NCBI GenBank assembly: GCA_033297205.1
Contig: MU859063.1
Coordinates: 310,001 to 374,000, forward strand
Length of the DNA stretch: 64,000 bases
DNA from: Pseudoneurospora amorphoporcata
Taxonomy: Eukaryota; Ascomycota; Sordariomycetes; Sordariales; Sordariaceae
Reading direction: 5' to 3'
Shown here in pieces: positions 22,072-33,062 of the stretch. The translations under genes and the position numbers were made by a program. Numbering within the stretch: position 1 is the first letter of the stretch; each line of letters begins with the position of its first letter. The notes under the pieces are model-generated. The model ran no database searches and was not told the DNA's origin. It was given only the letters and a program-made list of their open reading frames with translations.

Positions 22072-22444
22072 GGCTGATGATGACTCGACTGAGAGTTGAA
22101 CGAGTGTGTTGACTTCTGTCTAATGATCCTCCTATTGGCTCCTTTCGTGTGTGTTATTGACACCCCTGATGAGAGAGACGTGGAGTGAACAGTGGAGCTT
22201 GGAGAGATCTGCCGTTGTCCACCGCCCAAGCCGTCGACTTTAGTCGAGCCTTGGCAAGGCAAGAAGAGCATGGGCCACATGTTGTTCCCTTGCGGGTTTG
22301 CATTGCGTCAGTGGCAGTGCTTCTGACAGTGACAGCGCTGATTGCCCAACTGCAACCCACAAGCCAGAGGACCACCATCACCGAACCCCTCCTGTTATCA
22401 AACTTAACCCTCGAGCTTCCTGTCTTTCTTCTTTCTCTTTCACC
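22072..22444. promoter_or_regulatory. Compact divergent promoter, DMAC1-like / AP-3 mu
   Basis: Only 373 bp separate two divergent start codons. An ATTGG (inverted CCAAT) box lies at about 22133-22138, nearer the DMAC1-like gene. Both genes probably share regulatory sequence. Confidence 0.55.
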
Positions 22445-24294
22445 ATGAACGGCGTCATCGAGGCCCTCCATATTTTCGACGAGCACAAGTAAAGCTGCAC
22501 CCTTGGCACAGATAGAGCAAGAATGAAAGATACAAAAGCTAATTCCCAACCCCAGCAGCCCCATCTTGTCGCATACATACACATCGCGTCCGCTGTCGCC
22601 GTCGTACCTGCTGCCCCTCTATCTCGAACATCCCGCCCCGAGGCCGAACCTGATATACCTCCCTAATACCAACCCACCAACTCTCGTCTTCAGCCTCAAA
22701 CATGCCAACCTTCTCTTTCTCCTAACAACCTCGTCCGAGGTCGAGCCACTGCTCGTTCTCGAGTTCCTCCACCGCATCGTCGATTCCTTCGAGGACTTCC
22801 TGGGCACGCCATTACTGGCCCACAAGATTGAGAGCAACTACGATGTCGTAGCCCAGCTTCTCACAGAGATGTGCGATGCCGGCACCATCAACACAACAGA
22901 ACCCAATGCCCTACGCGACTTGGTTGAGGTGGAAGGCTTCATGGGGAAGCTCCTCGGGAACTTGAACCTCCCCACGTATGATCATCCATTACCCGTTATG
23001 GACAAAACAAAACAAAGCCCCTGGCTGACTTGCTCATCTCTACAGAAAACCTACCTTCTCCAACCCAAGCCCAGCTTCTCTCCTCGCCCAGCAGAACACA
23101 TTGGCCCTCCCCTGGCGCCGCAACAACGTACGGCACACCCAAAACGAGCTCTACGCCGACGTGATCGAAACCCTCTCCGTCACCCTAGCCCCGTCCGGCC
23201 GACCTCTTGCCGCCTTTGCGAACGGCACAATAGCCTTCACCTCCAAGGTCTCGGGTGTGCCTGACATAGTCGTTACTCTGACCGGTCCAACCGGCAGGCA
23301 CAACCTCGGCAGTATCATCGACCTGCCCGTCTTCCATCCCTGCGTGCGCCTCGCGAAATGGCGCGAACAACCCGGCGTCCTCAGCTTCATCCCCCCCGAC
23401 GGCCGCTTCACCCTAGCCGGCTACGAAGTCGACCTCCTCCCGCTGGACGCCCGAAACCTCGGCAACATGAGCGCTTCAGCAAACAACCTTAAGCTCCCCG
23501 TCAGTCTCGAGATCAAAACCTGTCTCGGTCCGACAGGTTCCGACTTTGAAGTCCGCCTTACCGTCAACAGGATCCCCGGTACTGGCGGTGGCAGTGGCAG
23601 CGGAGGTGGTGGCTCATCGTCCAACTACCCGCTCTCCTCAGCCAGCGGCGTCGGTCGTGGCATGGGAGGCGGTCCCCAACCCGGCATCCCCGCCTTCCCC
23701 ACGCTTCAAGACCTCAAAGTCACCGTCCCCCTACCAGCGGACGTGCGCAACCTCGCCGAGATCCGCACTGCCAAAGGCGACGCCACGTACAACCCCGGCG
23801 ACCGTTTCCTCGAGTGGACTATTCCCAACAAGGACGTCGCGGCCGGGTTTGCTTCGCATTTCGCTCTCCGCTGCACCGTCGTTGGCCAGTCTACCTCCGG
23901 TGATGACGAAGACGATAATGACGACCCGACCGGTTTCGGCTTCAACACCTCCTCGGTTGGAGGCCGCGACTGGTCCTACGACGCCGGTGAACCGGCACCT
24001 TACCAGAGCTCTAGCGATCTTTTGTCCGGCGGTGGTAAACAACCACTGACAGCCGAGCAAGAAAAGGAGGAAAAAGAGCGCAAGGACGGGAAACTGGCGC
24101 AGCAGAACAAGATCCTCATGCCCAGCTCGGCGAGCGTGAGCTTTGCGGTCAAAGGGTGGACGGCGAGCGGGATCAAGGTGGACAGCATTGTGCTGGATCC
24201 GAGGAGGAGTAAAGGGCTGGCGGAGACGGTGAGGCCGTTTAAGGGGGTCAAGTATTTGACTGTTAGTAAGGGGGGTGTGGAGATAAGGTGCTGA
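22445..24294 (+). CDS. apm3: AP-3 adaptor complex mu subunit
   Basis: The medium subunit of the AP-3 coat, which sorts cargo from the Golgi directly to the vacuole and binds Tyr-based sorting signals. Exons 22445-22488, 22556-22975 and 23046-24294 join in phase to 570 aa. The N-terminal longin-type domain begins MNGVIEALHIFDEHN and continues through LHRIVDSFEDFLGTPLLAHKIESN. The mu-homology domain begins with NELYADVIETLSV and contains the family's ISFxPPDG-like stretch (VLSFIPPDGRFTLAGYEVDLL). Fungal-specific Gly/Ser- and Asp-rich inserts lengthen the C-terminal domain beyond the ~420 aa of animal mu3. The start is fixed by the short first exon, whose splice restores SPILSHTY, the expected family sequence. 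Confidence 0.93.
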
Positions 24295-25908
24295 TGTTTA
24301 ATGGGTGTGTATCCTCTACCAAGTTATCTGGGAGGCAATGGCAGAGTAATGGAAGTGTGGCGGTGACCGAGTTATGTTCACCAGCCTACTTTGAAGATGA
24401 TGGCTTAGAAGCGATGATCGAAGTTTCTTATTGTGTGTCTATAGAAGCTATCAGCGGCGCGTGGTCGTCTCTAATTCTAAAGACTGGAAATGTTCCAGCT
24501 CGGAAATACACTTGCCTGATGGTCTGGAATACTCATTCTTTACCATTTTCGCTGGTTTGATCTTGTGGTGCACAACCGTGGTATTAGTTGAACCAGTGTT
24601 CGGGGAGGCCAGGCAAGCTGGCCTCACCCTTCCCAAGGTAATGATAGGCTGGATTCTGGGTTGGACTTTATAACTGGCCTCAGCCCTTCCGTAGTTTGTG
24701 CGGAGTGCGGAGAACGCGAACGGGAAAATTTACCGAGTATACTAATAGAAAAAGCGCGAAATTCAGTTAGGACTAACAATTATTTTGCGGGCAAAAAGTG
24801 CACTTTCGCGTCGTGCGTTATAATTTGGTTAGTGCGTGCGGGGTTTTGTATACGATCCGCCCGCGAAATATACTAACCCCCTACCCGCACGCAATCCGGG
24901 CTCAACTGCTATTAACATATAGAGGATGACACTCTTCCAAGAGAACATGGAGTCCAAGTTAGCAAAAAGGAATAGTATGGTGGATGTCTACTTTTTCTTA
25001 GTTGGAGCTAACGTATATATAACTAAGCATAGTCAGTCTTCGTAATTGACATGGAAACGTTTTTCTCTTCTCGCTATCTGGTTTTACTTATTTTACCTTC
25101 AAGCCAAGCATGTTTGTCGACCAAGTGAAGTACTTACCCTTGGGCGCACCACACCCCCTTTCCCTAGCACGCATCCATGATTTTCAAGACACTCGACAAT
25201 AGTTCCACATTCGGCGGTGGTTTCACCAGAAAGTTATACGGTACATAATTATTCATCTAGGTAGGTCCCAATCTCTCTACAGCTTTCCCTTCCCTAGATG
25301 GAACTTTCATTCGGTTACCGGGCTTTTCTGTTACGTTGCAAAGAAAAGGCGTTGCGAATGCAAATACTTAGCCTGGTGGTACTCCACAAAAAGAATGATA
25401 GCCACCAAACAAATCTGAAGGAAATGACTCAGTATTGCATCCAAGCTTTGAGGAACGTCTCGGGTTGTGTCTGTGAGGGCAATTTCACCAAATGTTTAAC
25501 ACATACAAAAGCTTGGGTCAGGTTTATCCAAAGTAAAGTGGTTTAATTAGGTTCAACTTAGATTTCTTCCCTGCTGCACTGCCCGTGTCCTAAACTAGTA
25601 CCAACGTAGAATTTTGTTCGATTTTTGCGTTACCCCATCGTTTCCTGTCCACATACGTCCATCCAGAGGCCAATGATTTCACTCACCGCGTCCACATTTA
25701 TAACGTGAAATGCTCGAGAGATACCGACAAGAGACTCACGGGCATCCGTTCGTCTACGGACACGCATTCACTTTTCCATGTAACAAGGGTAAAGGCACCT
25801 GAGTTGGTTTCATGAGGTTATTAGTACGATTTTCATCTATAGTTCTTTGTTTGTTCCTTCGTATCCAAGTCCAAATCACAGACACTATGCTTCCCTAAGC
25901 TTCAATGT

Positions 25909-26113
25909 CTTTAGCTGTGAAATTGTTTCATTTTTTGCCAAGGCCCTTTTTGACCAATCGGTTGGCGTTATTTTATCCACTGGTACTTCTTGGCCACGCA
26001 GATACCTGGGCTTGGTTAGTTTTTGCGCGCGTTTGGCGAATCTTTGGAAGGCCACCAAGTACTGCAGGTAGAGGGTAGCCCTGCCAAGAAATGAAACAAT
26101 TTCACCGCTAAAG
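25909..26113. repeat. 205-bp unit bounded by 36-bp imperfect inverted repeats
   Basis: The left arm 25909-25944 and right arm 26078-26113 are inverted copies matching at 32 of 36 positions, with the shared core GTGAAATTGTTTCATTT. There is no clear target duplication. It may be the remnant of a small inverted-repeat transposon. Confidence 0.7.
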
Positions 26114-29100
26114 GGATGGCCGTAGAATAGGACAAATACATGCTCTCTGGTCTCCTATATTAGCATAGTAACCGTCAAGATGAGATGTTTTGAGTTTATT
26201 CACTCGCGGACAAAGACGGCCACATTTTGACGGATGAACATTATGGCCACAGCGTAACGCGCACTACTCCTTTTGTTAAGCCTTCAGTACGTCAATAGCT
26301 TTCCGCCTTGGCAATTTATGGTCATGATGTCAGCCCCTTGCCTGCGAGTCCATTTCATCACACTCGAAGGGCGTTTGATTGCCAAATACGTCTTCTGTCG
26401 TCCGTTCTAAACAAGGCTAATCGAAAGTGCTCCCGGTATGTTATCCCAATGTGCTGTGTTGGGTCATCGCCGTGAGTCACATGGTAGTCAGAGGTAACCG
26501 ACTGCTGGGGATCAACCCCAGTTTTGGATCTCGAATATCCAAGATTAAAGGCTTTCATCAATTAAGAAAGCTAGCCGCCTACGCTACCAGGTGAAACCGT
26601 TGTGAGTGGCAATATCCCAAGAAGTCATCATCTTTTGGTGTTGTTTCCAGAAATAGACCGAAAATGATCCCGAAGACCAACAACATCATATGTCTTGAAC
26701 GGCAAAGGTCTCCGACTCCAGTTTCATGACCACATGTGTGATGCCAGGCAAGTCATGAACATCATAGCCGCTTGGCTATAAATATGATGTGCCGGTGGAG
26801 ATGAAGGGAGAAAAGAGGGATGAAAGGTGTGATGTCAAGAAGTGTCCCTGTTAGGAAATTGCGGGTTCAGAGAAGAACTGCGCTTCGAGAAGGGATGTAA
26901 TGTGAGAAGAGGCTTTGTGACGACGCTAGTGTCTGCAGGTAATTAGGAAGGTTGATTCGAGACCGCTGGGCTGCCAGGGATGCATATATCTCCGAGCGTT
27001 CGTCTGTATATGTATGGGTGGGCGGCAAGGTTTGGGGGGACAAGAATAGGTCGTGATGTTGGAAGCAGTGACGTTCAAAGTGGATCCAAACCAACGCAGG
27101 TACGGTGTTGAGATCTGGCACAGATGGCCTGGTACCTGTGTGCGGCTCTTCGTCATGCCCTGGACCGCAAACCAACGCCACCACGAGGCATGGCATGTGG
27201 AGGCTGCTAACAAGCATTGCTTCGGCTAAGTGTGATGAAGGAACCGTTGATGCAGATGCCCATCTTGAGATGCGGAGGACGGGTAGATGTGACGGAATGC
27301 TGGGTACCCTGGCACTGGGGAGGTGTTGTTGGCCCGGCCAGAAAAGCAGAACAAAGAGAAGGGTCAGGTTGGTGTTCTATATTTGGCCAGCCAAGTGACG
27401 ATACCGATGATCCGGCTTGACGTAACGGCGATGACCCAAGTAAGTGCCCGATGGTGTTGAGACAAGCCAGCCACAACCGTCGATGCTGCATTAGAAGTCT
27501 GTTGAGCCGCCCAGGGAAGCGCCGTGACTCTGGTTGCGTCGCATATCCATCATAGACTAGCCAAGCTAGTCCAATGCCCTCGACATATGTCCCTTGGTCC
27601 AGTACATTCAAGGGAGGAATTGTTTAGGAGGCGTCTTGAGGGTGTTAGCGCCCGGCGTATAGCTGAACCGTAGACGATGAGGGCGAGCTCTCGCCTTGAT
27701 AAGGTACTTGATACTGTATGCATAGCATCCAGTGTCGACCGTGATGTTGACAAGGGATGAAGCACAGCGTGTCGCCCGGGCACATCAGGTCTGACTAGTA
27801 GCCGTTACTGTGTCGTCATGACTGCGCGGGATGGCAGGAGTTGTCAAGGTATAACGCCCGCCCTTGAGCTCGGTACGCGGGCATGGGAGTCGAGGGATGG
27901 CTAAGAGACGGCTCTGTTTGGCTGACAAGGACCTAGAGAGACTGTTAGGCGCCCGATATTCTGCAGGTAACTAGGATTATCTGGACTTATGGATGACAGA
28001 TGGAAGAGTTCTAGAAGTGTGGAAGACGTGAACGGTGGTCAACAAGGGAGAAATAGAATGGTGGTTGTTGACACCAAAACAATTCATGGGGCGCTTAGGA
28101 GCATTGACGTGGGTTTCGTGGGGTAACATGGAACTTGAAGCCTTGGCAGGGGCATCGAAACAGTGGAGGGCGGCTAAAAACCGAGGCCGCGGCGGCTCCA
28201 GCGAATTGCGAAGCGGTTCGTTGGAGTCTTCAATATCACCTCAGCCAATCACAGGCCAGGGAATAGGTTAGCGGCCATGCTGTCGAGGTGGTCATTTTGC
28301 CGTCATGTTTTACACTAAAAGGGCTTGTTTTGTCGCTGAGCACTGGCTTTGACTCAGTTCTCGGGGATGACATCGTACTTTGGACTTGTTTGTGGTGGTA
28401 TTCCTGGGACTGAATTTCAGGAAAATATGGAATGTTTGGATCGTGGGATGAAGCGAAGGAGATCTTCGGGGATGTCGCCGTGGGACGGGACGGTGCAGTG
28501 AGATGCCTGGGAAAGGCGGGCCATCTGCCCACTGGAGCGGGCCAGGCCTGCCACCCGACGGTGACGGCCGACGCCACGAACGGGCAACCGTCGCGCAGAA
28601 GAGGAGGGTAACTCCGGTGCACCTTACCTACCCATTGCCGCAGGGAGTGCGTACTGCAGTGATGACGGAAATGCTGGCGAGAGCGTGACCGGGAGAAGTG
28701 GAATTGCCCTGCTCTGCTCTTTTCGGTGCGCCGGGTTCTTGCCAATCTCAACCCCGCGTCCGACCAGCACCTGCTGCCACCACGACCGTGACATTTTTGT
28801 TTTGGCAGGGACGGAATGGCAGCATGGCAACATGGATTGCTGTTGCCCGTTTTGGACAATGTCCGTCTTTCTTCCTTGCTGAGGAATCATTAAGGCTATG
28901 GAGATCTTGTCGAAATGTCGAACCGGGGCAGGTAGAGGTACGTATGGCAGGGGACAGGCCGACCTTGGGGTTGCATTCTCACATTTTGTTCCATCTTTTT
29001 CCCGTTGGCTTTTCTAGTCCTTTGTTGTTGCCTCCGTCGTCGAAAGTCGTTGGCACCTCCGTCCTTTCCAATTGCTTCCTAGAGGAACTAATAATAGTAT

Positions 29101-30110
29101 AGTACCTGTACGGTCTTGCACCTTGCAACTGCAACTAAACCTTTCTCCTCTGCCTCCTCCATTTCCTATAGTCTAGTTTGCTTGGGCCTTTATTATATCG
29201 ATACTTTTGAATATTCTAACATGATTGCTTCAATCGCTGAAACGCACTTGGTTTCAACCACATGGGACTATCGGCCAGCCCTATAACGGTCTATTGCCGC
29301 GATATTCCCGACTTCCCTACCACTACCAGCAGTGCTGTCACTACAGTGGTCTCTCCCTGTCACCACATTAGCCCAAGTCCCAGACGAATCATCCATGGTT
29401 CATCACAACGGCGTCAGCACTGACCATAGCGGAATTAAGCCGTCCTCGACAAGTCATAACAGATGAATTATCGATTCTCGATGGCAGGCTGGCAGGCTAG
29501 GCCAGAGAATAGGCGAACGCTCAGACTCTGGTTTTGTCACGCAACGTGTCCGTGATTATCCCACGGGACGCTTGGGTGCCCAGCTCCTTCACCATATCAC
29601 AAGTGGTGGACGTGCTGCCTGCACAGCACGGGACTGTGGACAAAGAATCCTAAAATGCGTTTTTGGCGCGCTCAGAAGTAAAAGATCCGCCTGGCCGGGT
29701 CTAATATCCCAAATACTACGGGACCATACATGTTGACCAGTACGCCAATACAAGTCGACAGCTGGCAAACTGTGTAGTATGCCAGCAGCCCGTCGCAGCT
29801 GTAAATCTCAAAAACCATAACCATGGAAGCTTCCGTCAGGACACGCACCATCCCCTTCGAGCCCTTCTTATCTGCAAAGGGCATGGTCGGGTACCAGTCA
29901 CGACTGGTTTCTTAAAGAACTTGGTCTGGTCTTTCATAGGCCGCACGTATCCAGCTCTCATCCAATCATACCCTGGTAAAGGTAAGGTAGCCAATCGCAC
30001 GTCAAGCTTTGGTGGTAAATATCCTGAGGAGATGCGCTAGCAACGACGAGCCTGGTATTGATTACAGTCAGCATTCTAGTTCCAGCAACACCCAAAATCT
30101 GGGCCCAGGT

Positions 30111-30362
30111 GTTGCAATTAGAAGGGTATTGCTCTAAGTGGTGCTGTGTACAGACTATTTTCTCTCTAACCTGTTAGAAAAGATATACCACAAGCATACC
30201 AAGCAATATTTACCCTCTACTAGACCCGCTTTTTACATTCTACTATACAAACTTAAGAGCAAATTCCTATTTTTACTATCGCTAATTACAAGTTTACGCT
30301 TCCCCTTACAAAAAGTGGTGTTTTGGGTGTTACTGTTGCAATTGCAGGGGGGTTGCTCCCAG
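30111..30362. repeat. AT-rich block between two diverged direct repeats
   Basis: The copies at 30111-30138 and 30335-30362 share GTTGCAATT...GGG...TTGCTC...AG, with about 21 of 28 positions identical. Most differences have A or T in the first copy where the second has G or C. The interior (about 30150-30310) is strongly AT- and TpA-rich, the signature expected after RIP. No ORF. Confidence 0.5.
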
Positions 30363-31841
30363 AGGGTGTTGCATTTACAGGGGTGCTGACTGTACATGGC
30401 ACGTACGACGACAGCCCTTGATAGCGACAGCCGCCGCCGCAACTCCCGCACTTGATAATCTTGAAGGGGGCGAAATGCGACTACAATACCTCTATCTACA
30501 TGACCTTCACTTCGGCCCAGTATTCCGCATCTCGGTCCCCTGTAACCGAGCCCGCACGTTTCTATATTTAACGCTCACCTTTGACACTAGGAACTCACCT
30601 GGCTGTAATGCCATCCTGGACACAATCTCCCACCGTATCCGCCAGGTATTACGGGCGCAAAAGGAAACATCGGGAAGAGTGACATGATCGAACGCTGCCA
30701 TGAGAAAGCCACAATCAAGTTATGAGATAACTTTCAGTACGTCGCCGCGATTGCATTCTGGCAGGTGGTCCCACCCTATCAATAGTATGCTGCTTTTGTG
30801 CACTTGGCTAAGTTTGGCCACCGGAGGGCATCTCCAAGTGGGGCACTCGAGGCTCGAGTTGGTATCTCGCGGCGAATCGTACAGTTCTCACCAACTCTCA
30901 CGGCTAAAGAGTCCTGACCAAGACTACTATGAAGTCTTTGACGTTCGGCACTTCGACATGGACGGTTTTTGCCGATATACACTGCCCTCCTCCGTGTCCT
31001 CAATACGGGCTGTTGCCCGTCAATCCTTGTACAAACCAGCCGCCGCTGCTCCGGGGCGAGAAACGGCGTTTAATAACGCTTTGACAACTTCAGTCGAAAT
31101 CCACAAATCGCGCTTTGCTAGCTGGCGATGCGGCATTCCTCCCGTCAGACCGCATTTCATCGGTGTTGCCCTGCGAAGCCTGCCTGCGTTAGCTGCCACA
31201 AATCATCGCCGCCCCTCGTAGCGTACTGTACGCAGTACTTCAAACGCAGGCGTATGAGAGGACAGAGAATAATACGTCGCGCCAAATTACATGGGACGAC
31301 ACCCCCTGTCGTGTACTTCCTATTGGTCACCTTCATGTGAGACTGGACTTCGCTTCACGCTCTCACCACTACACATCTCGGCAGTGATGGTACAGCTCAA
31401 CGCGTATGGCTTGCGGGCAAGGCGGGGTCCGTCCGAGAGCATGAGAAGGCTTTGGACACCCAAAACGAAAGAAGGACGTTCGGTTCGTCCTCCAAAGACG
31501 CGATTTTGTCTTAACTGGACAAACAGGCGGAGTTAACTCAACTCCTACAGGCAACAGGAATACCTCAGCAGTATGGCTCGTACTAACTGCAGAGAATTGT
31601 GCTCCGCTCACAAGCATGCTAATTACGCCAGAAAATGTCTGGCACAGTGGTGCATTCGCCCACAAGTTCGCCGAACGGGGCGAATGCAACGGTAATTGAT
31701 GCCCGTCATCTGCTCGGTGATCGACTAGCTGGTTACTGAGAACCAACAGCACATCTATCTATGCTTTTTGATACGAATGGGATTCATATCGAAGACTGGG
31801 GGTTCAATCCTACGCAGTAGACTTCTGACTGCCTGGCCAGC

Positions 31842-32132
31842 TAGGTGGTGGTAAAAATCGCTTGTGCAGGTAGCACTAACTGCACGCTTGTCACCAACTA
31901 CCAACCCCACCACAATCAAACCACCACATCTCATGATAATTTCTAGAGTTTTGAGCTCGCCGTCGTCGTCGAATTTGAAGCTATTTACAGATTTATCGTT
32001 CAAATTGATCTTGATCTTCTACCTCATCGTCGTCGTCCTCAAAAACCTATGACGCAAGTTAGGTGGTGACGTGTTGGCTGTTAAGCGAGCAGTAGCCCCA
32101 CAGCCTGCACAAGCGATTTTTACCACCACCTA
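31842..32132. mobile_element. MITE-like element, 29-bp perfect TIRs
   Basis: Positions 31842-31870 and 32104-32132 are perfect 29-bp inverted copies, starting TAGGTGGTGGTAAAAATCGC. The 5 bases directly outside both ends are CCAGC (31837-31841 and 32133-32137), the pattern of a target-site duplication. A further imperfect inverted match (ACTGCACGCTT against ACTGCTCGCTT) lies just inside the TIRs. The 291-bp element encodes nothing, so it is a non-autonomous DNA transposon. I could not assign a superfamily. Confidence 0.8.
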
Positions 32133-33015
32133 CCAGCCTCGCTGTTATGGTGTAGTTGACAGGCGGAGCAGAGCAGGTATGGGTAGGGGCAAGTCCATTC
32201 CAGCCCCCATAGTCATTAATGGCGTAGTCATATCTAACGCTGATCACTAGGATCCAGTACGCTTAGAAGCAAAGTCGCGAACAGCCCGCAGTCGCCTGTA
32301 AGCTCCCCTTAGGCCACTGCTGGTCCACAATGTCACGCGATATGCCCTTGTCAAACATGGATGAAGGGGCTCACACTCAAGGGATATCGTCTCCGCCAGG
32401 ATGTGAAAGCAGTTAAGAATATGCCGCTCTTGAACGCCAACGTGCGGTTGGCGATACCCTATGTCCCGCCCACGAGAGGCTCAGTTGTAAGTGCAGGACC
32501 CTTGCGCAAGAACCATGTGCCGAAGGGGGTCAGGGGGTGGGAGAAGCATGGTGTTGAGAACGGTGGCTGACAACGGCGACTCGTCAGAGCAGTTGCGCAT
32601 CTGAAGCGGTCGCGGTCGCTCGCGGTTGTCGTTGTCCGGGGTAATTTACCTTTTCAGACTTCAAATGTTCCTGGTCAGGCCGCTTAGTATCAGTCCAAAT
32701 GCGGTCGAGTTACCAGCCCTTCAGAACCGGCGAACCAATGCCAGTGTGTGTTGGCCATCGGACGAGGTACCGATACAAGGACGACCGAGCTCAGAGGCCA
32801 GCAGTCCACTAATCCACCCCTGAACAGGCGCCATGTCACCCAATAGCTGGTGGTGTCCATTTCTCAACACACCCCACAGCGTTTTAGCGACGCTCGTTTG
32901 CCCTTTCGCTTTTCCCCAACAGGGGATGGTGGAAATTCGTGGACGCCCGGATCTATGGCGTATAGGTAGTATACCGCCGTAAAAGCGATCTTGCGCACAA
33001 TGGATCCGACAATAG

Positions 33016-33062
33016 GTGAGGCCTCACTTTCCGTCACTTTACAACTCCCATTAACTGGGAGT
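33016..33062. repeat. Two adjacent palindromes
   Basis: GTGAGGCCTCAC at 33016-33027 is a perfect 12-bp palindrome. ACTCCCA-ttaac-TGGGAGT at 33044-33062 is a perfect 7-bp stem with a 5-nt loop. They lie 2.8 kb upstream of the Zn2Cys6 gene, and their role is unknown. Confidence 0.6.

Noticed and set aside
28236..28859. 207-codon minus-strand ORF in the gene-poor region
   Set aside because: No domain, no codon bias and irregular composition; a GC-rich local stretch is enough to explain it.
31793..31812. GGGGGTTCAATCCTACGC resembling a tRNA B-box
   Set aside because: No matching A-box or cloverleaf could be built around it.
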